A stretch of DNA of 64,000 bases from Corallococcus macrosporus (GTDB taxonomy: Bacteria > Myxococcota > Myxococcia > Myxococcales > Myxococcaceae): the NCBI RefSeq assembly GCF_017302985.1, contig NZ_JAFIMU010000017.1, forward strand, positions 310,001 through 374,000, given 5' to 3'. A program made the position numbers and the translations under genes. This document shows positions 1-7,984 of the stretch, one piece after another; position 1 is the stretch's first letter; each line of letters begins with the position of its first letter. Below the pieces are notes generated by a model. The model was not told where the DNA came from and ran no database searches. It worked only from the letters and a program-made list of their open reading frames with translations.

Positions 1-931
1 CGTAGTGCGTGAAGGAGCCGGAGGCGCCGGACAGGGCGCTCTTTTCCAGCAGCGTCACCGCCGGCTGCGACGAGCCGTTGATGGTGTTGGTGATCCAGCT
101 CTCGAAGGACGACACGCGGCCGTACATGCCCGCGTACTGCGCGTCGGCGCAGCCGTAGCCCCAGCTCACGATGCCCGCGAGCACGCGGGTGCTGCCCTTG
201 AGGACGGTGAGGGGACCGCCGCTGTCACCCTGGCAGGAGTCCTTGCCCGGGGCCTTGGCGCCCAGCTGGTCCGCGCTGATGACCTCCTCGCCCTGGTAGT
301 CGGCCTGCGCGTCGGCGTTGCTGATGAGGTTCACGTCCACCGTCTGGAGCGTGGACGGCAGCGAGGAGGAGCCGCTGGACAGCGTGCCCCAGCCCGTGAC
401 GCGCGCCACGACGCCGGGGTTGGTCACGCCCGCCGCCGCGTCCGCCGCGGTGACCAGCGGGATGGCCTTCACGTTCGCGCCGCTCAGGTCCAGCGGCGAG
501 GACAGCTTGAGCAGCGCCGCGTCCTTGCCCACGTTCGCGTCCACGTAGCCCGGGTACACGAACACCTGGGCCACGGTGCGGACCTGCCCGCCGGTGGTGG
601 TGGTGCGGTTGGTGACGCCCGCCACGATGCGGCCCGGCTTGGAGATGCTGCCGCCCGAGTTCACGCAGTGCTGCGCGGTGAGGATCCAGTTCTCGTTGAT
701 GATGGAGCCGCCGCAGAAGTGGCTGCCGCCGCTGCTCTGCAGCGACACCTGCCACGGGTTCGCCCCGATGGTGGTGGCCGTGCCACCGACGATTTCCTGC
801 GAGGTGGCGGCCGGCGCCGGGGTCTCCGGCTGCGCCTGCTTCTCTTCCGCGGCCTGGGGACCGCAGCCAACGACCAGCAGCGACACCACGCTGGCGGCAG
901 CCCAGCGACGCACGTTCTGACCCGAAATCAT
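1..931 (-). CDS. Trypsin-like serine protease lipoprotein (partial, C-terminus outside window)
   Basis: Secreted S1-family endopeptidase; 310 residues are visible and the frame is open at the window edge. A lipoprotein signal ends at VVGC (Cys23), followed by a Pro/Ala/Glu-rich spacer. The mature N-terminus motif IVGG is at 47-50. The triad is visible as His88 (LTAQHC, with Gln where Ala is usual), Asp137 (KDAALL) and Ser237 (QGDSGGP). An Asp six residues before the catalytic Ser (KDSCQGDS) predicts cleavage after Arg/Lys. After the protease domain the sequence GASGSFTHY resembles the start of a bacterial pre-peptidase C-terminal (PPC) domain, which is an inference. The start is backed by GGCGAGG just upstream. 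It lies about 100 bp downstream of the regulator gene, same strand, with its own candidate promoter. Likely a predation or nutrition exoenzyme. Confidence 0.9.
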   Translation of the reverse strand, partial: MISGQNVRRWAAASVVSLLVVGCGPQAAEEKQAQPETPAPAATSQEIVGGTATTIGANPWQVSLQSSGGSHFCGGSIINENWILTAQHCVNSGGSISKPGRIVAGVTNRTTTTGGQVRTVAQVFVYPGYVDANVGKDAALLKLSSPLDLSGANVKAIPLVTAADAAAGVTNPGVVARVTGWGTLSSGSSSLPSTLQTVDVNLISNADAQADYQGEEVISADQLGAKAPGKDSCQGDSGGPLTVLKGSTRVLAGIVSWGYGCADAQYAGMYGRVSSFESWITNTINGSSQPAVTLLEKSALSGASGSFTHY

Positions 932-969
932 GCAAACCTCGCCTTTGATGGAAAGTATGAAGCGCGAGG

Positions 970-999
970 ATTCTTGATGAATCCGGAACTGGATGTAAA
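970..999 (-). promoter_or_regulatory. Candidate sigma-70-type promoter of the protease gene
   Basis: Reading the minus strand, TTTACA (994-999) and AAGAAT (970-975) are separated by 18 bp in an AT-rich island between two GC-rich genes. This matches the housekeeping consensus at 5/6 and 4/6 positions and lies about 40 bp before the protease start. Inference from sequence only. Confidence 0.4.
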
Positions 1000-1032
1000 C
1001 ACCCCGGCTGACGATTTATTGTAACTGGATAA

Positions 1033-3717
1033 CTACTGCGATGGGGTTTCCGGAGGCTGCTCCGCGATGAAGGTGAAGCCCGGGCCCACCTCCAGCCGGT
1101 AGCCGGGATCCTCGAAGACGACGCGGGTGCCGGTGCCTTCCAGCATGTCGCGCACGTGGCTCACGTGGACGCGCAGCGCGTTGTCATGCAGGCGCGGGTC
1201 GTAGGCCACGTTCCACATGGCGCGCACGCAGTCCTCCTTCGGCAGGGTGCGTCCCGGCTGGCGGGCCAGGGCGTAGAGCAGCCTTCGCGGCAGGGCGCGG
1301 CGCTCCAGGGAGACGGTCTTGCCCGGGGCTCGCAGCTCGTGGCGGCGGGCGTCCAGCACCACCCCCTCCGGCGCGGGCGCTTCCTGGGGGCGCGGGGCCT
1401 CCGGCGCGGAGGCGAGGGGCCGGGTGAGCTCCGCGATGAGGTCCGGATCCAACCCGCCTTGCGTGGCCGTGTGCGTGGCCTCCGCCAGGGCTTCCGCCGC
1501 CTCGCGGGTCCGGCCCTCGTGCCGGTGGAGCGTGGCGCGGGTCAGGTGGGCCAGCGTGTGCTCCAGCGCGAAGTCCTCGCCGCGCGCCAGGGGCTCCAGC
1601 GCGGTGAGCAGCGCCGTGGCGCGCGCGGCGTCCGCGCTCCGGGCGGCGGCCAGGGCGGCCAGGGCGCGCTGGCGGGCGGCGATGCCGGGGCGCACCTCGC
1701 GGGGCTCCACGGGGACGGGGGGCGTTTCGGGCTCCGGCACGTCCAGCGTGCGCGCCACGCGGGCGGCCCGCATCAGCCCCACCACACCGCGCGCCCGGAC
1801 CTCCTCCTCCACGGCGTCCAGTTGGGCCCTTCCTTCCGCGCGGCGGCCCAGCTCCAGCAGCATGCGGCCCGCGCCCACGCGGCAGAGCAGCCGGACGAAG
1901 AGGTAGCCCGCCTTCTCCGCGCGCGCTTCCGTCTCCCGCAGCGCCGCGAGCGCCGCCCTCCGCTGGCCCCGCTCTCCGCGCACCCACGCCTCGATGCAGT
2001 CCAGCTCCAGCGCCAGGCGGGGCGCGCCCAACTGGCCCAGCCGCTCCCGGGCGCTCGCGAGCGCGGCGTCGGCCTCCGTGAAGCGGCCCAGCCGGCTGAG
2101 GATGCCCGCGGACATGGCCGCCACCAGCGGGCCCCGCGAGTCGAGCGGCGCGTCCTCCAGCAGGGACACGCACTGGGCCAGGGGCTCCGCCAGCTCGCTG
2201 TCGCGGCCTTCAATCCAGAGCATCAGCGCGCGGGCGTAGGCGCACCACCCCAGCACGCGCCGGTCCCCGGTCGCTGCGGCGGCGTTGTCCAGCATGGCCA
2301 GGGACTCGTCCAGCCGCCCCTGGAAGAAGCGCAGCGCGGTCCAGGCCAGCAGTTGCTGGAGGAAGACCTCCGCGCTGCTCGGCACGGGCATGGCCTCCAG
2401 CGTGCGCTCACAGGCCTCCGGCTCCAGCGCGAAGAGGGCCACCCGCACCAGCACGGCGCCCACGCCCTCGCGCAGGGCCTCGTTGGACTCCGGCTCCGGC
2501 CCGCTGGCGGAGGCCTCCAGCGAGGCGCGCAGGGCCAAGAGCTCCGGGTAGGCGCGGCGCAGGTCCAGCAGCCGCACCCGCGCGCGGGCGTGGGCCAGCC
2601 GCACCTGGGGCGTGCGCAGTCCGGCGGGCAGCGAGTCCAAGAGCCCCAGCAGCTCGTCCGCGGCGCCGTGGCGCACCAGCGGCTCCGCCTGCGCGACGAT
2701 GAAGGCCGCGCGCGCCTCGTGCTGGCCGAGCGCCTGGAGGTGGCGGCACACGCCGCGCACCCGGACCACGGCGGGCAGGGGCTCGCGCTGGAGGACCTCC
2801 AGCAGCGCTTCGTGCGCGGCACGCGCTTCGTCCGGGGACAGCAGGGACACCATCGCCTCGCGCACGAGGTCGTGGACGCCGTAGCGGCCGCGCGAGTCCG
2901 TCTCCACCAGCAGCTTCGCGCCCAGCTGGCGCAGCGCCTCGCCCGTGGACACCTGCTCCCGCGTGCCCGCCAGCACCTGCTCCAGCGTGCCGGCGGTGAG
3001 CGGCAGCTGGCTCAGGGCGAGCATCGCGGCCAGCCGCCGCTCGTCACCGGGCAGCGCCGCCAGCGCCGCGCGCACCGGCTCGTCTCCGCCCGTGTCGCCC
3101 GCGTGGGCCCGGCGCAGGAGGAAGGGCAGGCCCCGGGAGCGCTCCCACGCCGCGTCGAAGCCGTCCCGCTCCCCGTAGAGCGCGTCCAGCTCCCGCCACA
3201 GCTCCCTCGCGGCCTCCTCCGTCAGCCCCTCCAGCCGCAGCTCCACCCGGTCCGGGCTGGCCGCGTGCCGGGGCACGGACTCGCGCGAGGTCGCCAGCAG
3301 CGTGCCCTGCCGCAGCCGACCTCCCAGGTCCTCCACCAGCGCCGCGCGCTCCGGCGGCCCGAGCACGTGCAGGTCGTCCAGCACGCACAGGGCGCGGCGT
3401 GCCTCCAGCTCCCCCGCCAGCGCCTCCAGCCGCGACGCGTCCGACAGGGCCTGGGCCACGGGCGCGTCACTCAGCAGCCGGCGCACGTCGTCCACCACCG
3501 TGTCCAGCGTGTCCCCGGGACGCACGCGCCGGTGCACCACGGGGCCCCGGTGCTTCGCGGCCACCGCCGCCACCAGCGCGGACTTGCCCGCGCCGGGCAG
3601 CCCGTAGACGACCCCCGTGTGCACGCGCTTCAGCACGTCTCCCAGCCGCCGTACCTCCTGGGCGCGGCCCACGAAGACAGCGGGCGGTCCCAGCCCCGGA
3701 GCGGATGGTGTGCGCAT
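1033..3717 (-). CDS. NTPase-winged helix transcriptional regulator (MalT/SARP-like layout)
   Basis: Large 894-residue signal-transduction NTPase. The N-terminus has a Walker A GLPGAGKS (39-46) after VFVGRAQE, and a Walker B-like hhhDD (ALCVLDDLHVL) near residue 113. The middle is a long Ala/Leu/Arg-rich helical region of TPR type. The last ~110 residues form an OmpR/BTAD-type winged helix (LYALARQPGRTLPKEDCV ... VHVSHVRDMLEGTG ... FEDPGYRLE). The order NTPase, helical repeats, DNA-binding domain at the C-terminus fits STAND-type activators, where ligand and ATP trigger DNA binding. The target is unknown; the adjacent protease gene in the same direction is the obvious candidate. Start chosen at ATG 3717, just before the P-loop region. 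Confidence 0.85.
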   Translation of the reverse strand: MRTPSAPGLGPPAVFVGRAQEVRRLGDVLKRVHTGVVYGLPGAGKSALVAAVAAKHRGPVVHRRVRPGDTLDTVVDDVRRLLSDAPVAQALSDASRLEALAGELEARRALCVLDDLHVLGPPERAALVEDLGGRLRQGTLLATSRESVPRHAASPDRVELRLEGLTEEAARELWRELDALYGERDGFDAAWERSRGLPFLLRRAHAGDTGGDEPVRAALAALPGDERRLAAMLALSQLPLTAGTLEQVLAGTREQVSTGEALRQLGAKLLVETDSRGRYGVHDLVREAMVSLLSPDEARAAHEALLEVLQREPLPAVVRVRGVCRHLQALGQHEARAAFIVAQAEPLVRHGAADELLGLLDSLPAGLRTPQVRLAHARARVRLLDLRRAYPELLALRASLEASASGPEPESNEALREGVGAVLVRVALFALEPEACERTLEAMPVPSSAEVFLQQLLAWTALRFFQGRLDESLAMLDNAAAATGDRRVLGWCAYARALMLWIEGRDSELAEPLAQCVSLLEDAPLDSRGPLVAAMSAGILSRLGRFTEADAALASARERLGQLGAPRLALELDCIEAWVRGERGQRRAALAALRETEARAEKAGYLFVRLLCRVGAGRMLLELGRRAEGRAQLDAVEEEVRARGVVGLMRAARVARTLDVPEPETPPVPVEPREVRPGIAARQRALAALAAARSADAARATALLTALEPLARGEDFALEHTLAHLTRATLHRHEGRTREAAEALAEATHTATQGGLDPDLIAELTRPLASAPEAPRPQEAPAPEGVVLDARRHELRAPGKTVSLERRALPRRLLYALARQPGRTLPKEDCVRAMWNVAYDPRLHDNALRVHVSHVRDMLEGTGTRVVFEDPGYRLEVGPGFTFIAEQPPETPSQ

Positions 3718-3744
3718 GGCGCACGCATTGTATGGCCCCCCGGC

Positions 3745-4374
3745 TCAGGTGTCGTCCAGGCTGAGCGCGCGCAGGTGGCTCACGTCCCCCCAGGTCACCA
3801 GCCGCAGGGCCCCCTTGTGGAGGTCGAACTGGTTCCAGCCCGCGTTGAGGACGGAGAAGGCGCGCGGCGCCTCGGTCGGGATGCCCAGGCAGTGGCGCAG
3901 CAGGGCGCTGAGCACGCCCCCGTGGGTCACCACGACGACGCGGGCCTCCGGATGGCGCGTGCCCAGCTCCTGGAGACAGTGCAGCGCCAGCCGCAGGCGC
4001 TGCGACGCGCTCTCCCCTTCGGGCACGACGTAGTCCGCGTGGCCCTCCGCGTACGCGGAGAAGACCGCTGGATGGCGCTCGCCGGCCTCCGCGCGCGTCA
4101 GCCCTTCGAGGATGCCCAGCCCCCGCTCCCGCAGCCGCGCGTCCGGCTGGACGTCGTGGCCCGTCCTCGCCGCGATGCGGGACGCCGTCTGCACCGCGCG
4201 GTCCAGGTCGCTGCTGTAGAGGGCCTGGAAGGGGAGGGTGGTGAGGCGCGCCGCGAGCGCGTCCGCCTGCCGCAGCCCTTCGCGGCTCAGCGAGCTGTTC
4301 AGGTGTCCCTGCAAACGCCCCAGGGCGTTCCACTCCGTCTCCCCGTGCCGGAGCAGGATGAATTCGGTCGTCAT
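3745..4374 (-). CDS. Histidine phosphatase (phosphoglycerate mutase-like)
   Basis: A 209-residue member of the histidine phosphatase superfamily (GpmB/CobC size class). The N-terminal LLRHGETEWN carries the phospho-accepting His10 in the RHG motif. The second catalytic His is in VVVTHGGVLSALL, and the residue between them, E in the LERGLG region (RERGLGILEG), is where the family has its acid. The substrate cannot be told from sequence: 3-phosphoglycerate-like molecules, alpha-ribazole phosphate and others are possible. The reading frame is open about 60 codons further upstream, but the family N-terminus begins at this ATG (MTTEFILLRHG). It ends 27 bp before the start of the downstream regulator gene, so the two may be co-transcribed. 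Confidence 0.9.
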   Translation of the reverse strand: MTTEFILLRHGETEWNALGRLQGHLNSSLSREGLRQADALAARLTTLPFQALYSSDLDRAVQTASRIAARTGHDVQPDARLRERGLGILEGLTRAEAGERHPAVFSAYAEGHADYVVPEGESASQRLRLALHCLQELGTRHPEARVVVVTHGGVLSALLRHCLGIPTEAPRAFSVLNAGWNQFDLHKGALRLVTWGDVSHLRALSLDDT

Positions 4375-4767
4375 GGCGCCAGCGTGGCGGGCGGGCTCCA
4401 GCGGGGCAAGGCTCGTGGAGTGTCCGTCAGGTGCCGCGGCCATCGCGCCACGGGGGGCCCGTCCCTTCCAGCAGGGGGCGTGTCGCGTGGGTGAAACACA
4501 GCCCTGGCGGGTCCGGTGGCCATGAACATCCGGTGTCCGGAGGTCCCCGCGCATGTCTGTGTTTTCACCCTTGGGGGAGGGGCTCCTGCTCGATGCCTCG
4601 CACCCCCCTGGCCAGCGGGTCTGACAGCACTCCTGGACAACTTTTTACTCACTGCACACGCGTCCAACTTGTCCGCGATTCCGAGTTAGGGCGTGTCTTC
4701 CTGATTACGCGTTTGGGGGGGACGGCGGATCTTCCGTGGACGCCCGGCCGGAAGGGGGGAGACATCG
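4375..4767. other. 393-bp divergent intergenic region with long inverted repeat
   Basis: No gene is supported here. It separates the phosphatase (minus) from the dehydratase (plus) and must hold both promoters. GGGTGAAACACAG (4489-4501) pairs with CTGTGTTTTCACCC (4557-4570) with one bulged base, enclosing 55 nt that contain several CCGGTG/TCCGG repeats. The 4636-4680 part is AT-richer, with GGACAA/TTGTCC arms, and is the likeliest promoter for the dehydratase gene. Confidence 0.5.
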
Positions 4768-6750
4768 ATGGAACACGGTCAGAAGCTGGACGCGCTGAGC
4801 ATGGACGTGGAGCCCCTGGAGGTTTCGGAGGAGGCTCCGAGGAGGGCTCACCGCTTCGGCTGGCTGCGGATGCTGGGCGTGGACGCGGTCCTCATCGCCT
4901 GTTCGCTGCTCTTCGCCACGAAGCTGCACTTCGCTGACGGCCTGTCCGAGGCGTGCCGGGAGGTGCTGCCCCGCGCCATGGCGCTGCTGGTCGCGGTGCG
5001 CCTGGTGACGCTGGTGTGGGTGGGGCTGCACCGCTGGTCGTTCCACCGCTCCGGCATCCACGAGGCGGTCCGCCTGGAGCTGGCGAGCCTGGCGGCCACC
5101 ATCGTCTTCGAGCTGTTGCGCAACGTCTTCTTCGTGGAGGCGCTGCCGGGGCAGGTGGTGGCGCTGGAGTTCTTCGTCACCACCACGCTCCTGGGCTTCC
5201 ACCGCTTCGCCCCGCGGATGGCGCGGCAGTGGTACCTGGACCAGCGGCGCGCGCGGGCGCAGGGCTCCCAGCGCACGCTCATCGTGGGCGCGGGCAGCGC
5301 CGGGGACCTGCTGCTGCGCGACCTGCTGCGGGACCGGACGAGCCCGTGGCACGTCATCGGTCTGGTGGATGACGACCCGGGCAAGCAGGGCACCTTCCTC
5401 AACGGCAAGCCGGTGCTGGGCGTCCTGGACGCGCTGCCGGAGCTGATGAGGAAGCACCGGGTGACGCAGGTGCTCATCGCCATCCCCCGGCTGTCCCCGG
5501 AGCGCACGCGGCACCTGTTGAGCCTGTGCCGCCACCAGAGCGTCAGCTTCAAGATCATCCCGGCCTCGTTCGCCTACCTGGACCAGAAGATCACCGCGGC
5601 CATGCTGCACGACCTGTCCCCGGAGCACCTGCTGCCCCGCGACGCCATCGCCTTCGACCACGAGGAGGTGCACCGGCTGGTGACGGGCCGCCGCATCCTC
5701 GTCACCGGCGGCGCGGGCTCCATCGGCAGTGAAATCGTCCGGCAGGTGGCGGGGCACTCGCCCGCGTCGCTGGTGGTGGTGGACATCAACGAGAACGAGC
5801 TCTACCTGCTGGTGCGCCAGCTGCAGTCGCGCTACCCGAACGTGCCGGTGCACTCCGTGGTGGCGGACATCCGGGACCTGGACCGCATGATGCGCATTGG
5901 CGTGGAGTTCGCGCCGCAGTACGTCTTCCACGCGGCCGCGCACAAGCACGTGCCCCTGATGGAGGACTCGCCGGAAGAGGCCATCAAGAACAACGTCTTC
6001 GGCACGCAGAACGTGGCGCGCATGGCGGACGCCTGCGGCGCCGAGCGCTTCATCCTCATCTCCACCGACAAGGCCGTGAAGCCTTCGTCGGTGATGGGCG
6101 CCTCCAAGCGGCTGGCGGAGATGGTCATCCGCGACATCGCCGCGACGTCGCGCACCACCTTCTGCGCCGTCCGCTTCGGCAACGTGCTGGGGTCCGCTGG
6201 CAGCGTGGTGCCCCTCTTCAAGCAGCAGATCCAGGCGGGCGGCCCCGTCACCGTCACGCACCCGGACTGCACCCGCTACTTCATGATCATCCCGGAGGCG
6301 GTGGGCCTGGTGGTGCTGGCCGGCCTGGGCGGCTACGGCGAGCTGTGCATCCTGGACATGGGGGAGCCGGTCCGCATCGCGGAGCTGGCCGCGAACATGA
6401 TCACCATGACGGGCCTGGTGCCGGACAAGGACATCCGCATCGTCTACACGGGGCTGCGTCCGGGGGAGAAGCTGGAGGAGGTGCTCATGTCCGAGGAGGA
6501 GGAGCTCACCCAGCAGGTGCGCAACCGCATCAAGGTGGCCCGCAGCCCGGCGCCTCCCGCGGACTTCCAGCTCCAGCTCAAGCGGCTGGACCGCGCGGCC
6601 CGGACCGGCGACGTCCACGACGTGAAGCGCGCCCTCCAGGACCTCATCCCCGCGTACACCCCGTCGAAGATGCCGGGCACCCCGGCGAAGGTGCTGCCCG
6701 CCTTCCCGGCGGCGAAGGCGGCCACCGCGGAGCAGAACGTCAGCGCCTGA
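4768..6750 (+). CDS. Membrane NDP-sugar 4,6-dehydratase (PglF/WbpM/CapD-like)
   Basis: A 660-residue inner-membrane polysaccharide precursor enzyme. After a short cytoplasmic lead there are several hydrophobic segments (to about residue 145), then a CoA-binding-type Rossmann fold (TLIVGAGSAGDLL), then the catalytic extended SDR domain with GGAGSIGSE at 314-322. The catalytic motif is SSVMGASK with Met443-x3-Lys447: Met replaces the usual SDR Tyr, as in WbpM/PglF-type inverting and non-inverting UDP-GlcNAc 4,6-dehydratases. The likely product is a UDP-4-keto-6-deoxy-hexosamine, the substrate of the aminotransferase at 9.5 kb. A strong GGGGGAGA sits 7 nt before the ATG. The length is typical of full-length membrane members rather than soluble ones. 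Confidence 0.9.
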   Translation: MEHGQKLDALSMDVEPLEVSEEAPRRAHRFGWLRMLGVDAVLIACSLLFATKLHFADGLSEACREVLPRAMALLVAVRLVTLVWVGLHRWSFHRSGIHEAVRLELASLAATIVFELLRNVFFVEALPGQVVALEFFVTTTLLGFHRFAPRMARQWYLDQRRARAQGSQRTLIVGAGSAGDLLLRDLLRDRTSPWHVIGLVDDDPGKQGTFLNGKPVLGVLDALPELMRKHRVTQVLIAIPRLSPERTRHLLSLCRHQSVSFKIIPASFAYLDQKITAAMLHDLSPEHLLPRDAIAFDHEEVHRLVTGRRILVTGGAGSIGSEIVRQVAGHSPASLVVVDINENELYLLVRQLQSRYPNVPVHSVVADIRDLDRMMRIGVEFAPQYVFHAAAHKHVPLMEDSPEEAIKNNVFGTQNVARMADACGAERFILISTDKAVKPSSVMGASKRLAEMVIRDIAATSRTTFCAVRFGNVLGSAGSVVPLFKQQIQAGGPVTVTHPDCTRYFMIIPEAVGLVVLAGLGGYGELCILDMGEPVRIAELAANMITMTGLVPDKDIRIVYTGLRPGEKLEEVLMSEEEELTQQVRNRIKVARSPAPPADFQLQLKRLDRAARTGDVHDVKRALQDLIPAYTPSKMPGTPAKVLPAFPAAKAATAEQNVSA

Positions 6751-6822
6751 CCCCACGCGGACCCTGACGGTCCGTCACATGGCCCCGGTCTCCCGTGCCT
6801 GGTGCGGGAGGCCGGGGCTTCG

Positions 6823-7779
6823 TCATGGCGGGGGCAGCGCGCGGTAGGCCGGGAAGAAGCCGCCCGCGTGACGGCCCTCCGCCAGCGCGGCGTACGCGGC
6901 CGCGTCGCAGATGACTTCATGCGTGTGGATGCGCCCGCTGTCGTTGGCGAAGCCGCGCTTGAAGTCCTCCAGCCCGTCCCCCGGCTTAAGCCCGCCTCCC
7001 AGGTGGAGCGGGAGCCCCAGCCGGGCGCTCAGGTCGATCATCTCGCCGAAGACGTTCTTCGCGGGTGAGCGCGCCAGGTGCGCATCCGCCGTTCCGCCCA
7101 GGTAGTAGTGCAAGAGGCCGTCGCTCCGGACGACCAGCGCCGCGGAGGCGACGGCGCCGTCCGGCGCACGCGTCGTCGCGAGCCAGGCGGCCGGGGACGC
7201 GAAGAGCTCCTCGAAGTACGCGTCCGGGAAGAAGTACCGGTGGCACGCCTGGTCCCGGACCATGGTCTGCCGGTACACGTCCTGGAACCCCGCGCGCTCC
7301 TCGGGCGGTGCGTCCCGGCACGCCCGCACGGTGCTGACGAAGCCCAGCCGGACGTTCCGCCGCTGGTGCCGGCGGTGCATCTCCCGCAGTGTGAGCGGGC
7401 GGCGCGGATCCACGAAGAAGACCTCGTTGCGCGCTGTCCCTTGCGAGAAGCAGTGCGGTCCCTGGACCCGCTCCCTCACGAAGATGCTGACCAGCTCCGT
7501 GGCCCGCCAATCCACCGCAGGTGCTGGCACCTCGCTCCATCCGTCCAATTCACCGCCCGGAAAGCCATACGGAGAAATGGCGTCGCGATACGCCGTTCCC
7601 TCAATCGCTCGCACGATGAGTGGCACGCGCAGCGTCCTGTCTGTGTCGGTCTTGATGACCAGCGTATGGGTGACCTGCTCGGCGCGGAGGTGATGCCCGG
7701 AGCGGAAGTACTCCTCTGACAGCGCCGAGGCTCCCGCGTCGGGAACCAGCATGGCGCTCGCCTGCCCTGTCCTCGTCAT
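6823..7779 (-). CDS. FemAB/GNAT-like acyltransferase, paralogue A
   Basis: A 318-residue protein with the C-terminal acyltransferase-type pattern seen in FemAB/GNAT proteins of polysaccharide loci (WLATTRAPDGAVASAALVV ... DGLLHYYLGGT ... LHLGGG ... FKRGFA). It is a clear paralogue of the gene at 18796 (shared LVPDAG start, SPYGFPG, THxLI, GGFFPAYRA end), in opposite orientation at the other end of the export cluster. The start was chosen at ATG 7779 because the paralogue begins at the same place and GGGGG lies 6 nt upstream; an upstream in-frame start would add 19 residues. Inferred role: acyl or aminoacyl decoration of a sugar or its precursor in the cytoplasm. Confidence 0.8.
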   Translation of the reverse strand: MTRTGQASAMLVPDAGASALSEEYFRSGHHLRAEQVTHTLVIKTDTDRTLRVPLIVRAIEGTAYRDAISPYGFPGGELDGWSEVPAPAVDWRATELVSIFVRERVQGPHCFSQGTARNEVFFVDPRRPLTLREMHRRHQRRNVRLGFVSTVRACRDAPPEERAGFQDVYRQTMVRDQACHRYFFPDAYFEELFASPAAWLATTRAPDGAVASAALVVRSDGLLHYYLGGTADAHLARSPAKNVFGEMIDLSARLGLPLHLGGGLKPGDGLEDFKRGFANDSGRIHTHEVICDAAAYAALAEGRHAGGFFPAYRALPPP

Positions 7780-7844
7780 CCATCCCCCAACCGGCTCAGG
7801 CGGACAGGCCCATGGGGACCTGGACTGAACACTCACAGGCAGTC

Positions 7845-7868
7845 GTGATTTATTATTTGTCTAATCAC
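7845..7868. promoter_or_regulatory. Perfect inverted repeat in AT-rich divergent promoter region
   Basis: GTGATT (7845-7850) and AATCAC (7863-7868) are a perfect inverted repeat with a 12-bp AT-only-rich centre (TATTATTTGTCT). It sits in the 205-bp gap between the divergent acyltransferase and lipoprotein genes, the most AT-rich patch for kilobases. Symmetry and placement fit an operator for a dimeric regulator; the regulator is unknown. Confidence 0.45.
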
Positions 7869-7881
7869 AAAGGAATTACAG

Positions 7882-7969
7882 AGGTCGCCAAATGCTTCTG
7901 GCGACCTGTGAACGCACTCCGGCGTTCCCACAACAGGGTAGCCTACCGGGCCGTCGACGGGAGCTACCC
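7882..7969 (+). promoter_or_regulatory. Structured 5' leader (two hairpins) before the secreted lipoprotein gene
   Basis: AGGTCGCC (7882-7889) pairs perfectly with GGCGACCT (7900-7907) around a 10-nt loop. GGGTAGC (7936-7942) pairs with GCTACCC (7963-7969), enclosing the palindrome CCGTCGACGG (7951-7960). Both lie between the AT-rich promoter patch and the ATG at 7985, so they would be in the 5' untranslated region. It does not match a riboswitch consensus that I could recall. Confidence 0.4.
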
Positions 7970-7984
7970 CACAGGACCCCCCTG

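Noticed and set aside
1156..4494. Very long open frame on the plus strand opposite the NTPase regulator
   Set aside because: It is a mirror of the GC-biased codons of the real minus-strand genes: Arg/Gln/Ala/His-rich with no domain, running across two genes.
7870..7975. Cyclic-di-GMP (GEMM) riboswitch
   Set aside because: The leader has GGTAGCC and ACAGG pieces that recall it, but the core GACGCAAAGCC-like segment and the tetraloop/receptor pair are missing.
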